From Cladochytrium replicatum (taxonomy: Eukaryota > Chytridiomycota > Chytridiomycetes > Cladochytriales > Cladochytriaceae), in NCBI GenBank assembly GCA_025526935.1, contig JAHLKD010000065.1, forward strand, positions 186,001 to 250,000: DNA of 64,000 nt, written 5' to 3'. Position 1 is the stretch's first letter; each line of letters starts with the position of its first letter. The translations under genes and the position numbers were made by a program. Shown piece after piece: positions 31,794 to 44,125 of this stretch. The notes beneath the pieces are model-generated. The model had not been told where the DNA came from. It searched no databases and saw only the letters and a program-made list of their open reading frames with translations.

Positions 31794-33290
31794 ATATATT
31801 GTTCACATAAAGATTCCTCAAGGTCACTGTTGTCCGCTTCCAGCCATTGCCAGTAATCGAATGATTCATTGTCTGGCATATCCGTCTCATCTTCATCAGA
31901 CATCTCTTCCGATTCTCCTTCAACTTCTTGACTTTCCATCCTTTCTGTTTCCAACTCATCGTCGAGCAAATGCGGGAGAGTAATGTCCTAGGTAGATTTT
32001 TGAACTTCTTAACTCGGCTATTGCTTTCTCAGCTGCCATCGGATCGTCGAAGTGGACTTCAAAAAGCAAAAAGTCGACAACCTCTGATTTTTCACGAGCG
32101 CTGGCCACCGCCTATGCGCTTCCAATCGTTCTGATTCGGTTGATAATAACGCCGCCAATGTGCGCATCGTTTCGGCAGCTTGAGGATGGCCCTGCTTAAT
32201 TTCCGCAAAGCCCGTCGCCCAAGAACGATATTCCGACGGCCAGATGACTTCTAGCCCACCAATTTTTCACCGCATTCTTGCACAAAGAGCAGCCCGACTT
32301 CGGGCCAACCGTGACGGATTGCAATCATTTAAGCGACAATTTTGACCACGATTCTTATTGGGTGCAAGCGCTCGAACCATTGCCATGTCTCCAATTTGAG
32401 CACTATTTACCAGCATTCCGTATGTCGAATCCACGCTGGTTATCTCCGCCAACCCTGCCAATGATGCAGCTACTCCAGAATTTCTCTGCTGGACGGCCGT
32501 TTGGACGAGCGAGGTAATCTGCCGAAGCGGAAATGCCCATAGAGTCTTCCCGTTGTACAACATCTGGTGATCTCCTTGTGCTGACCCCCCAATGGTGCAG
32601 TGATCAAAGTGATGTTCGAACAAACATGCAACGGCGGAAGCGTTTTGTGCGGGATATCGGCTTATCGCACTTGAAATGACGTGGGGTGACCGTAGTCTCA
32701 AACATCTCACATGCTTCTCGAATTATGGATTCGACACGGCGGAGTTCACCATCACGCTTTGTTACGATCGGATCAATAACCTTGTAGTCACCCGAAGAAA
32801 TCATTTGTCTCATGTCGTGGCTTCTCGAAGTACTCAAGTGAGAGGGCTCTTCGATGCTTCCATTCCACTGTCAGGTCACTTGAAATCTGATTCCCTATTA
32901 TCATCGCATTATCTGCTATTCTCAGAAGATCGAATTTCGAGTCTTCGACCGTAATCTAAGTCCTTTGGCTGGGATGTCACCGTTGAACGCAAGCTCGTCC
33001 CCATTCTGTGAATGTATCGCTTCGAACGCGTCTGTCAAGACTTCGCCCTGGTTACTGGCGTCTCAAGATCCATGGCCGTTCCGCTCGGTAACTGGCACGA
33101 CGCAACAAAGAAGAATTCATTTGCCAATCTCATCGTATCGCAGGACCTCTAGTCAAGAAAGCAAACTTTTCTTCCTCGCCTTCCTACCATCTTCCAAGCG
33201 CTGGGGATATTTCTCATGTCGAACCCGAAAGCGTAGCATTGATTTGACAATTGCAAACACTGGTGGCCCTTTGCTAGCACTCATCATCAT
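31790..33290 (-). pseudogene. Unidentified minus-strand gene with several frame breaks
   Basis: Protein-like stretches follow one another in changing frames. A start region MSASKGPPVFAIVKSMLRFR (33290 down) comes first, then a possible splice to VLRYDEIGK. GEVLTDAFEAIHSQNGDELA lies near 33040, MRQMISSGDYKVIDPIVTKR near 32800, ASAVACLFEHHFDHCTIGGS near 32620, WPSEYRSWATGFAEIKQGH near 32220 and VVDFLLFEVHFDDPMAAEKA near 32060. A clean acidic C-terminus (LPHLLDDELETERMES ... LEESLCEQYI) ends at the TAA 31792-31790. At least three joins have no acceptable intron. I cannot name the family. It may be an intact gene with assembly indels, or a pseudogene. Confidence 0.45.
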
Positions 33291-33831
33291 CCACAGTGGA
33301 TGGATTTGAACCCCAAGATCACTCCACGTCAAGCACGAAGAAAAGTAGTAGTGAAGTGACACCGACATGCAGCGTTCAAACCGTTGCAACCGCGGTGAAA
33401 GGTGATTTTGATTCCTTTAGTGTTGCCTGCAGAAACGCAATACACCAAGAAACGTACAGTTTACCTTTAGGACGATCGTTTGCCTGATTTCTTGTGGGAA
33501 TTTACCAAGATTTGGATAATTTTTTTCAAGTGACAGCCTCGTTCAACGATCGAGGTTTTAAAAACAGCAACCGCTCTGATAGTCCAACAATGGTCTTAGC
33601 CATGTCCGATGTGGCTATTTTCATAACTTAACATTACCATATTAATATAAAAAATATGTCAAGAAAAACGAAACCTCTCAAAAGAAGAAAAGACCAAACC
33701 TTTTCAAAAGAAGAAAAGACAAAACCTTTCAAAAGAAGAAAAGACAAAGAGCATGCTATAAACAATCTCACGTATTACTTTCAACGCTAGCACCATAATA
33801 AAAAGGGGAGGCAAAAGGCAACGATGAAACC
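33291..33831. other. Intergenic region between the damaged gene and BCK1
   Basis: Mostly AT-rich. It holds the short tandem repeat at 33671-33748 and the 3' flank of the MAPKKK gene. No gene seen. Confidence 0.5.
33671..33748. repeat. Short purine-rich tandem repeat, about 3 copies of 26 bp
   Basis: Three consecutive near-identical units containing CAAAAGAAGAAAAGAC, separated by AAACCTTT-like spacers. It lies downstream of the BCK1 stop codon. Confidence 0.8.
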
Positions 33832-36800
33832 TCATCTAAACCTAGCTTCTCCAAACATTGTGCCAACACCAACAATGGTAGCTGCAGTAATGGCGGCAAG
33901 CGTCCCGGTGGGAGGTGTTGATCCAGCACTCGTGATACTCGTGGGTGTCGTTGAGCCGGTTGAAGGAGTTGTGGGGCCGCTTCGACTCCCTCGACGAGCA
34001 CTTGCAACTAATCCAGCCCCCACAGTCACTTCCAGGTCCCGCCTAGCTTCCTTTCCAAACCCATACGTTTCAGTATCGTCCTTTCCGTAGCCATAAGTGG
34101 TTGGATCATTGTTTGAAGGGATCGTCGATGAGGGAGATTGTGTTGTTGTCCGAGAATTCGTGATTTGTTCGAATCTGGCCGATGTAACCGTCACGACGGG
34201 TTCTATAGCCAATGAGTTTGTTCGATCGGATAATTTCACAATTGCTGGAATCATGGTAGCAGAACCCGCAATATCTGAGACGATTGTTCGATTATCTCCA
34301 ATATAGGTTATCTCTATTTCCGCTTCCTTGTCTCTCTCGTCGACTTCTCCTTCATCCTCAACTTCTCTGTCGGAATCGTCCTCAACAAGATCATCCGAAT
34401 CAAACTCGGACCCCGTATACACATCGCTGTCATATTCATCACTGCTGATTTCCAGGTCCATAAGGCCCACAACGTCCATGGGAGCTCCTCGGTCCCGTTG
34501 TTGCTGCCTCTTCTGCATCATTCGCTCTCTCGCTCGCTTCTGATTCTCGCGGTGCGCCATAATTTCTGCTCGTTTCCGTTCGAGCCCTGCCGCCCTGGCC
34601 GAAGCAAAGTCAAAAGTTGCCCAATGAGCGTCTGGAAACGCATGCTCGAGGAGTTGCTCCGCCGTTGGTCGCTGATCGGGATCGCTGCATGGACAACATT
34701 CAGATGCATTTTCTGTCTCATAGTTGTCTCCTACATTGTAAAACATTGCTCCAAAAATTCACGAGCCTCTGCTGATGCTTTTACCCCTTCGGAGAGCGAC
34801 GGCGAATGTCTAGCTCCTAGCTGCCACATTGTCTGAGTTTCATCGAGTTGCTTCCATGGATGAGCTCCTGAAAACATCTCAACTACCACACAACCTAATG
34901 ACCAGATATCGACTTTTGCACTGTATCCACGCTGCTGAACAACTTCTGGGGCCATCCAATATACTGAGCCTTGCAACGACATTCGAGAATTGTAGCGGTA
35001 AGCCATCTTATGCTCTGCAATATACTACTGATTAGTTCTGATTTGCGCTTTCACTAGCTGTCTTACCGTTCTTCTTCGATATGCCAAAGTCAGAGATCTT
35101 TGCCAAACCTTGTTCATCCACCAGAACTGAAGAAAATTAGCCAGAGTAAATGATACGTCAACGAATACGTACTGTTCGCCCCTTTGATGTCTCTGTGGAT
35201 GATGCAGCGCTCGTGCAAATATTTGAGACCAGAGAGGATTTGGAAAACCAAGCTTGAAATCATGCCCTCCTCAAAAGGTCCGATCGACCCAAGAAGAGTG
35301 GCAACGCTCCCACCACTCACGTACTCCAAAAATACACTGATAGTGTTTCCTTCGACCGCAAACCCTTCATATCGCACAATATTTTCGTGGTTGAGTTCTT
35401 TGAGCAGAGAAATTTCTTGCGTTAGAGCGTCCACCATCTTTTGCCTCATTTTGTCTAGTGGCTCAAAAGGTCCAGCAATCCCTGGCGCCTTCCATTTCCG
35501 GGGAACGGCAACCTCTACTTGCTTCACGGCCATGATCATGTTGTTCGTCAGATTGATGCCGTGGTATACTCGTCCGAAACTACCCTTCCCAATAAGCTTT
35601 CCTCGCACCCATTTAACCTGAAGTGGTGCCGCTCCGACTGAGGCAACCGCTTCTGCTGCCGGACTGAGGCCGCCAACGTCAACCTCCTGTTCGATCCCAT
35701 CCACAAACGCAAAACCGTGCGTTCCACCTTTAACACCCACATTTTCATCATCCTGCACAATCGGTGTCTCCTCTTCACTTTCGCTCTCGCTCTCACTATC
35801 GACAATCTTGTCAATAACCACTTCTGGAGGTACAAGAGATGATTTCTCCGCGTCTTTCTGACCAGAATCGGGAGCTTGCAAAGAGACATCATCAGGACGC
35901 TTCTGTAGCACAGCGTTCTTGCGCTTCAGAGTGTCAGAGACCGCATCACCTAAGAAGGGTTTTCGGAGCACTTCTTCTTTCAGTTTCGTCCATGGTTGCG
36001 TTCCATCGCTGCGTCTTCGCGGCCCAGTGCTTGTCCTGACCAATAGCCCAGTTCCCGCGAGCCCGGTTCCTTCGGACTCTCGAAAACGCTTTCTCTCCGC
36101 TCCTTCTGCAGCTGCGGCCCACAACCCAACCCCAAGTCCGACCGTGGAAGTCCGTCGCAAGGGATCCGTTCCAACTTGGCTGGCATCTTCGGTAATGAAC
36201 AGAGCCTCCGATGAAATACTTGCAATACGATCCCGCCAGACCTCGGTAACGCTGCGAATACTCTTTTGGTCGGTATCTACTGAAATTGTTGAAGAACTGT
36301 CGAAGTTACTCAAACGATCCTTCCGAATACTGTCGGGCCTGATGACATGGATGGATTCGTCATCTCTAGCGTCGTGTGTTGATTCCACCTCCAGGTTGTG
36401 CTCGTGTTCTTCCTCCAGATCTTCGAACTGATAACGGTGAGCAACTCGGTCAACCCTATTGGTTCTACGGTCCAATCGACTATTTCTCCGAGCTTTCAAC
36501 GATTCTCGGAGGTTAAGTTTGATTGTCTCAACTCGAATTGAACCTAATGCTTTCCTCTCAGTGTCCCACTTCGATAAATCGTCAACTGCTTCTGGTTTTT
36601 TCTGTTCGTCCACCAAACTGTCAGCAACGTCCTCACCAATTACCAACTCCAAGCCATTCTTTAAATCTGGGAAGTAGGCATCGAGATTGTCCACAATCAT
36701 CTCACTCGCGGGACGCTCTAATTCCACTTTATCTGCGTGCGCACTGAAATCTGATTCCTGCTCATCTTCCTCCAGGATTTCATCGTACAAGAGGAGATCG

Positions 36801-39426
36801 TTCATATCAATATATTTTCCTGATTTCCGCCTTTTGGCGCTTTGGCGCTTCGAAGTGGTTGTCTTCATCTTACTCTCGCCTCGCGTTTTCTTTCTCCTGG
36901 TAGAGCGTGGACCTTGCGAGGCATTCTTCGAGCTCCCTTTATTGAACTCCTCCCCAAAGAATTGTTCCAATTTTTTAGCGCTATCAGCTCTCATTGATGA
37001 TTGTGAGCTCTCGGCACTATCAGGAGGCCCAGATGGATCGAATCCGGCAGGTTCTTCAAACATATTACCAATGCCACGATCGATGCTGTTCTTTCTAAAA
37101 CCTGTTTTAGGTTTTTCGAATATGGTAGCCAATTTCAAAAACGGGTTCCGAATTTTGCTGCTTCCATCTTCTGGATCATCGTGCGATACATTAGAATATC
37201 CCGCGTCAGAACCATCGTCAATTGCGTTGTCGACGTTGTTTGGTGTTGGCGAAGGTGGTGCGCTTGGATTCCGCATCAAAACGAGTTGATTCCTGAGATT
37301 ACTGTCAACAGCGCGCGATACAGAATGCAGGTCGTCGTCGTTCAGCGGACCTGGAAAAATTTCAACAACTCTTTCATCAAATGACTGATACACTTACCAC
37401 CGTCTACATCGCCATTTGCGGCAAGGGTATACACTCCATACAACGGGCGATCTATTTCATCAATAGAAAACTTCGTAAATATTCTCTGTCGTATGGCTAG
37501 CCCATTGGGTTCCCCGGCGATCTGTATCACATGCAAACGCTGGTTCTCAATCCCCTGTCGACGAGCTACAACTCGTATGCACCAAGGCGGAAGCTGAGAC
37601 TGATGAAGCTCCGAAAGGAAGGGATTTACACCGGCAGAAGAAGCATCCTGCGAGAAAGATGCACTTAAGCACCCCAAGAAACTAGTGATATTTCCAAAGC
37701 TCACCGGCAAAGAACGAGAACGCGAATGGGCACGTTTTAATGGATCATCAGCGCTCGCCGGAGTTAAAGGCAAGCTAGTTTCACTTTGCATTCGGTTACT
37801 CGATGCTGCAGATCCTCCAGCGCTCACAATGCTTTGAGCAGAAGACTTTTCCGCGCGGCGGTCGCTTTCCATAGCTGAACTATATGATTCAGTAGGTAGA
37901 GATGTAGTGCGAGGGGGCAGAACGAGCGGCGGAAGCGGCTGGAACAACTCCAGCTCCATCCGGTGACTTCGAGGTAACGATGCTGTTCTCTTCAGCGGTT
38001 TCGATAATGGAACTGTGGGTGCAGTATTTGTGATTTTGGGAGCAACAGGGGTTTTGTCGTTATCAAATAGAGTCGAAGATGAAGTGGATTGAGTTGGTGT
38101 CGTCGGACTGATTGGTACAACAGGTGTATGATTGTACTCGTCGGGAATGAGGGAGTCGGAACGTTCTGGAAGCTGTAGCTCATTTAACGCTACAAATTAG
38201 AATAAGCAAGTGTTTGTTTGCTGTTGTAATGAGGGAATCTTACCGTCTGGAATTATGTCCCCTGCTAGATTCAAATTTGATCTGAACATGGATTGTTTAA
38301 GATAGTGCGGGCTCGTTGCGGTTGGCGTTGTCCCAAGTTGTACATTTGATACACCTAAGGGAGAAGGTGGGCGAGATGCTGTTGCCGTCGTCGGAGTTGG
38401 AGTAGATGAATTTGGGAGCACATCCGTTGTAGATATCCACGGTACTTGATTTTGAAACCTGCCTCCAGAGTGATATGTCACCTGAAGCTTCTCTTTGTCA
38501 ACCAAGTATGGACTTGGGAACGACAGATCGACTTTTGTTTCCGGAGTTGTCGTTGTCGAGGCACTTTGTTGAGCAGCATCCCGCTGTGCCCTTTCTTTCT
38601 CCTTTTCTCTATCTTTGATCCAAGGCATTTTTCGGAAAAAGAAATTTGTCGATGGTGAACTCGGCAGCGATATTGTTGGTTGGCTAGATGCGCTTTGGTT
38701 TGAAAGTAGGCTGGGCATAGACGATTGCGTGTGCAGCTGCCCTGATCTCGGTGGTGGCGGTGGAGATACCGGGCGATTACTTTGATGGTCATGGTCTGAT
38801 CCTCGAAATGGTCCAGAACGAAAAGCTCTCCGCGCATTCGAAAAGTCGATTCCTAATCCTGAAAGCGCTGGTGCTTGGGAAGAACTTGCCGGAGCTCCCG
38901 CTCCTCGATATGATGACAGCGACTCGTAACTTCGTCTGTGAGGAAAGTTCAAGGCATCGGCATTACTTCGAGTATTTGACGAAAAGGGCGGAGTTCCATA
39001 ATAATATTGAACAGCAGGATTAAGCGATGTCGTTATTACACTATGAGCTTGGATTTGATCCGAGCTATAGCCAGAGTATCCTTGTGACCCGAAGCCACTG
39101 GTGAGTTGTGGAGAGTGATTAGGTGATTCTTTGTATGGGTATGGTCCAGTGGAGCGAAGTCGCGCAGCGAGTTCGGGAACTGATGGTGAAGAAGACATGG
39201 AAGACTCGCTTCCAATACGAAAGCTGGAGCCGGCCAATGGAACATGTCCTGCGGAAACAGACACTGCCATGGTTGGGGGAAGCGGCGATGGCGCAACTGT
39301 TGCACCGGTGGAGGAGGCTGCCGAATAAGTACTCAGCGTAGACGCGGTGTCCAAAAAAATCGGAGATTCGTCCCCTCGGGGCTCGTTCTCCGCCGACGAT
39401 GCATTTTCAACTTGAGACCCCAGCAT
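33832..39426 (-). CDS. BCK1: BCK1-type MAPKKK, about 1,781 residues
   Basis: Fungal Bck1 relays Pkc1 signals to the Mkk1/2-Slt2 cell-wall-integrity cascade. Six exons: 38244-39426, 37398-38189, 35173-37350, 35067-35126, 34735-35014, 33832-34684. The N-terminal 1,200 residues are mostly disordered Ser/Pro-rich sequence. A more ordered segment (PPWCIRVVARRQGIENQRLH near 37560) recalls the Ras-association-like region of Bck1/Ste11 kinases (tentative). The kinase domain is near the C-terminus: IGKGSFGRVYHG, AVKQVEV (lysine), HRDIKGANILVDE, ISDFGISKK, GSVYWMAPEVVQQRGYS, DIWSLGCVV and DPDQRPTAEQLLEHAF. All catalytic residues are present. After it come a Lys/Arg/Gln-rich helix, an acidic stretch and a Gly/Ser/Thr tail ending in a hydrophobic run. 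Introns are 46-54 nt. Start at the first ATG of the frame; an upstream exon is possible. Confidence 0.9.
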
Positions 39427-39619
39427 ACCGACGAATCGTTCCAAACTTCGGGGTTATTTTTCTCAAATTCCTCACACGCACAGCTTTAAGAAAATCCACA
39501 GTATACTCGTTATGAAAGCCTTCGCCCGTCGGCCGTACTTTTGGCCCGGCAGTTGTGCGGCGGAAGGTGGTGGTCACGTGGCCAAGACCTCCACACGAAA
39601 AGTGAGTCGATTGACTACA

Positions 39620-40217
39620 ATGAAGAAGAAATACAAGACAAAATTCCCTGTAGTAAGTTGACTCAGTGCTTTGGCTGCTGATGGGACTGGGATGAATACA
39701 GCACGAAGTATCTGATAGTCAACCACAGGCCAGGATCAAGAAGATTATGCGGCTGGACGAAGATGTCGGAAAAGTTTCTCAAGTTACCCCAGTTCTAATC
39801 TGTACGTGAAATTTCTCAATGGATTTGATATTTCTTCTCAAAAATTGCCATCATGTCAGCAAAGGCACTTGAACTCTTCATGCAATCACTCATCGATGAA
39901 ACTTGCAAAGAAACACGCACAAAAGGGGCCAAAAAACTAAGCCCGCAACATCTGTAAGTCTGAATTGGAATATTTTCGTAATCTGTGTATATTGTAATCT
40001 GTTCTTCGTTCTCAGTAAAAAAACCATTTTGAACACCGAGAAGTTCGATTTCCTTAAGGATGTAGTCGCCGATATACCCGACATGGACACAACAGAGACA
40101 CAGGAAGATGATGATCCGTCTCAAGGCACCAGCAGCAGCGGCCGGGCCCGCGGAAGAGGTGGACGTGGGCGAGGATCCGGACGAGGGCGAAAGAAGAAGG
40201 AGACTGCAGACGAGTGA
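39620..40217 (+). CDS. BUR6: NC2-alpha / DRAP1 histone-fold transcription repressor subunit
   Basis: NC2-alpha pairs with NC2-beta (Dr1/Ydr1) and binds TBP on DNA, blocking TFIIA and TFIIB. Four exons (39620-39652, 39729-39801, 39860-39953, 40016-40217) give 133 residues. The histone fold reads KKKYKTKFPVARIKKIMRLD, EDVGKVSQVTPVLISKALEL, FMQSLIDETCKETRT and GAKKLSPQHLKKTI, then FDFLKDVVADIPDM, all matching DRAP1/Bur6. The C-terminal tail is Arg/Gly-rich (GRARGRGGRGRGSGRGRKKK), an RGG-like extension. It is divergent from BCK1 (193 bp between starts) and convergent with the next gene, 23 bp away. Confidence 0.93.
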
Positions 40218-40240
40218 ATCAAATTCGGTTGCAGACTGCA

Positions 40241-40913
40241 CTATTCAATCCAAATTTTAACAACATCATCACAGTAAATAAAACATGTTCCAACGGCGTA
40301 TGCAGTTATTAGCCGGAAGGCTTTTGTGAGATTTCCCCATGTTCTTCCTTGCTCTCGCTGCTTCCCTGTCCCTGGTATGGACGCACTCCACACGTCTGGT
40401 TGGTACAATTTGATCCAAATAACGTTTCCACAACCGTGGGAGGTTTGGCATCTCCACTTGAACCCAGGCGAAACGAGCAATCTTACGTGTTTGATCAGAA
40501 ACATATCTCCTTCACGTTTATGTATAGGAAACTCTCCTAGTGGGCCGGTTTGTTGAGCTGTCCGCCTTGCTTCGTACCTTTCATGTGTGGGAAAGTTTTG
40601 ACACATTGTATTGTTGGACACATTCTCATTCAATTCACAGGCGTCATTCGCTGCTGCTGATGATGGTTCCCCGATCGCAGCTTCAGCTTTGACCTTCTCC
40701 AGATGCTCCGCCGTCACATTGGTGTACGAAACATCCTCAGGCGCATGAGGATCGTGAACACCACGGTGTAGTTCTCGTGTGCTATTGAAAAGGTTCCGAT
40801 TAGAATCGATCTCCAAGTATGAAAATTCGATTACATCATAGGCATTGATGTTCTTGAGTGAAATCTGAGCTTTCTTGAGAACTACGGTGAAATCCATGAG
40901 TTTTAAACGCATG
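40241..40913 (-). CDS. Hypothetical protein, single open frame of about 224 residues
   Basis: Not recognised. The frame starts at ATG 40913 (MRLKLMDFTVVLKKAQ) and is open to 40241. Features: an N-terminal alternating hydrophobic/charged region (NAYDVIEFSYLEIDSN), a polar middle, and a C-terminal part with several Cys, His and Trp residues (GFKWRCQTSHGCGNVIWIK, YAVGTCFIYCDD). No signal peptide or clear membrane segment. No intron is needed, although one or more could be present. The tight convergence with NC2-alpha suggests the annotated 3' end is right. Confidence 0.5.
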
Positions 40914-41676
40914 GTATTCCACACAACACAATACTTGCTCAAAGAGGCTCGTGCGCGCGGTGAGGACGGTCAGGGTGCGGCATGTTCAAGGTATTAAGTG
41001 GAACCTGGCATGAGCAAAAGAGCTGCGGTGACTTTTGTAAGTATTCGAGTCATTTCATCTGTGTCTCCTTGAATTCTCCGCTGATGCCACCGTCGCGCAT
41101 ACATGCACGGCAATCGTGAACGTGGCTCATGAGAATTTGAAGGCAATCAGCGTTTGCATTTGACAAGATCATATCAGCAGCGTTCTTTTATATTTTATGA
41201 TTTTTCCGTGTTTTCTGTTATTTGCGTGGAAACTGGAAAGACAAGAAAAGAGATACATCTGGGGGACACGAAAAGATAGTTTGGAAGCGTACAGCAGGGG
41301 TTTGATGCATCCCCCCATGAAATGAAGTCCGAGAGTAAAAAGTGTCCCCCATAAGGGCGGGAAAAACTACATAAGTAGGTGACAAAACAAAGGAAAAGGG
41401 GGCAAGGAAAACCAAAGAGAAGTGGGCAATCCAGAGAATAACAAGTACGATTCGAATCTGAGGGTTCAAAAGTAAAAGTCGATCTGAGAACGCAACTGGC
41501 CGACCAAGGATAAAATGGGGGTAAGATGCGGGGGTTTGTAAAACAAGTGCAGCAGTTTCATAATCCATTTTCGTCATTCCGCAAAGGCTCCCAAACATAT
41601 TTCCTCAATCCCCCAGCTGGCGGAAGTCATCCACTATAGTACAACACAGCATATCTCCGAGAACACGACGGCTCGC
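40914..41676. other. Intergenic, promoter of the 40.2-kb gene and 3' flank of CCR4
   Basis: A 127-codon minus-strand frame (41218-41598) has no family likeness and lies in the expected 3' untranslated region of CCR4, so it was not called. No other feature found. Confidence 0.5.
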
Positions 41677-44125
41677 TCACTTAAATCGAACCGGTCTTGC
41701 TCCCCCGTTGGCATGCCCCGGCGGTACGCTAGGCTTCAACCGCAGCTGCACGACAAGCGGGATATGGTCCGATGGGTGATGCCAGTTCGGAAAACCGACC
41801 ACTTTTGAGAGATAATCCGAATCTACTGCTCCCAAGAGCCCAGTCACGTTCATTGCAATCGTATTGAACCATACATAGTCGATCGTTCCCTTGAAAGTTG
41901 GAGTGAAGTTGGTGAAGTTGAGTTCGTTGATGTGCGCGTAGGCTGATTTCAGAGACATTTTGTGCGAAATCCCAGGGCCAACATTGGCTTCTGTGGATGA
42001 CGTACCATCGACCCGGTTACCACTCGATTCGGCTGATGGTGGATCTTCACTCGTTGATGTCACAGTCTCATTTGGACTCGAAGAGTCTGCCCCACCTTCT
42101 GATGTCAAGAACGAGTTGTAAGTAATTCCCATAAAATCTTGGTGATCCAGTGGAATAAATCCGTTCGACAGATACTCATACACTCCTGAATTTGGGAGCG
42201 AGTTGAAATCACCACAGACGATCAGTGGGAGTCGCAAGGGGTTGGAGGCAAGGTGGCTGTTTGCCGGTCCTTTTGAAGACGCTGCCGCCTGCTGTACCAG
42301 CCGCTGAACCTCGTCGAGCAGCATAGTTGTTTGGACCACTTTAACGTCATTGTAAACTGGATCCCAGTGCAAATGAGCGTTCGCAACCATGAGTCTCGCT
42401 CCAGTTTCTTTGCTTTCCAGCAAGGCGATGACCGCAATGTTGTCCTTAACCATCACCCGGTTCAAAATCTCCTCCTTCCCCCGGAACTCGGGCCGCTGCA
42501 TCGCTATCCGTTGGAACTCGATCAAGTGTTTTTCGATCAATGCGAACCTACGTGAATCCCGTAAATAAATTGCCTGCTAACATTTCCAAGCAAACAAACT
42601 TTGAACTCTTGAAAAAAATTGCACATCCATCGACGGATCTTCGCTCTGCATCATTCATTGTGAGCGCACGAGATTTTGGGAAGAAGACACTGTCGTAATC
42701 CCCTTGCTGACGAAGTTGGTCTTCAAAATACTCCTCGAATTGCGACGTCTCAACTTCCTGTGCGCCAAATGATGTTAGACGAGAAAGCAGATAATTAGAC
42801 AACTTCCTACCTGCAAACAACAAATATCCGGGCTGTATGTAAGGATCTCCTGTAACAGAAGGTCTTTCCGATAATCCCATGCTAGTGCCCATGACGGTGT
42901 GTAGGCGTATGCCTGCGCTGTTGCATACTTTTCACTGAGCATGTTGTAACATAAGATTGTGAAAGTATCTAGGGTTCTAGAAATTGAGATATCTCCTATC
43001 CCAACAAAATACTGAAATACCTGCTGTATGTGTCCCAGGTGGCGCTTCTTCTTCAAGTGTAATCCATTCCCGTTCCGGTGGAGATGGCGAGACTGCCAAG
43101 ATTTGTTAGAGTATATACTCTCCCAGTGACGACCCATAAGTACCTGGGCAGTTCTCCCTAAGATAAGAAATTACAGCTGCAGTCCCGTCTTTTTGAATGA
43201 TGGATAAGAATGGTTCGGAGAGCGGATTTCCTTCGAGACCAAATGTCTCCAGTTGGTATAAGAAGCCCAATTCACCGGGCAAGACTGTTAACTGGTTGTC
43301 GAACAGCAGAAACTCCCGCAAGTTGGTGAGCAAGCCCATCTCTGGTGGAATCGAACTAATTCGGTTCGCAGATAAATCGAGCACAACCAAATTTCTCAGC
43401 CGTGACATCTCAATTGGGACGTACGAAAGGAGGTTATAGCTGAGATAAACTGTTGTCAGAAAGCTGTACTGGAACAACTCTTTCGAAACATTTTTCATCT
43501 TCATTCCTCCGAGATCCAACACTGTCCATTGTGATGGCCGATCAGATGGGTTGATTGTTACGCCGTTGACCGTGACGCTAGAAACAGGAGTCCCATGCAC
43601 ATTCCCATTTGGATGGCTTCCCGCAGTTAAGCCTGCCCTCCGCGTTAATGTTGCTGCGACACTCGCGTGATGGTGCGGCATAGACGACTGTCTTGAAAGT
43701 TGCTGTTGCTCCAATTGTTTCTGGTGATGTGGTCCTGCTGCAGTAACTGGTTGACTAGTGACAGTTGCAATCGGAATTCCGTTTGCAACACCAGATGTAA
43801 CTGGAATTGCATTCATTGAAAGCTGATAGCTCGTTGACATCATTCCTGGCGCAATTGAATGGTTCAACGGATGGCCGACTGTCGATGGAAGTACTCCTGC
43901 GCCAAGCTTGTTGGCAAAATGAAGCGTTTGCGCACCGTATCGACTGCCTGAAGCACTGTACACCTGATGCGAATGTTGTGCTGCGTTGTATGCGCTCATG
44001 GATGGGGATGCTGGTACTGGGGAGCCATTTGTAAGCCCTGGTGATCCTGGGTTGTTGTATGCAAAATACGGTTGTGCTGCCATGTGGTAGTACGGATTTA
44101 ACGTATCCAAATCTTTGTCGGTCAT
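41677..44125 (-). CDS. CCR4: CCR4 catalytic deadenylase (LRR plus EEP nuclease), one splice junction out of phase
   Basis: Ccr4 is an exonuclease of the CCR4-NOT complex that removes mRNA poly(A) tails. Exons: 43144-44125, 43021-43092, 42811-42976, 42600-42757, 41677-42547, about 749 residues. The N-terminus is Gln/Ser/His-rich. Leucine-rich repeats follow (LVVLDLSANRISSIPPEMG, LREFLLFDNQLTVLPGELG). The nuclease domain has LCYNMLSEKYAT, SWALAWDYRK, CCLQEVE (metal-binding Glu), DGCAIFFKSSKFALIEKHLIEF, NAHLHWDP, CGDFNSLPNSGVYEYL, GTIDYVWF and HHPSDHIPLV (catalytic Asp/His). Exon 2 ends in phase 1, but exon 3 (RTLDTF) needs phase 2, so one base seems missing near 42976-43021. All other junctions fit. 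This may be an assembly error or an unusual splice. LRR presence marks true Ccr4 rather than other EEP nucleases. Confidence 0.9.

Noticed and set aside
36687-37289. 200-codon plus-strand open frame
   Set aside because: It lies wholly antisense to the BCK1 coding exon, which has strong family motifs; composition shadow.
41218-41598. 126-codon minus-strand open frame with hydrophobic stretches
   Set aside because: Located in the 3' flank of CCR4, no family likeness and no splice connection.
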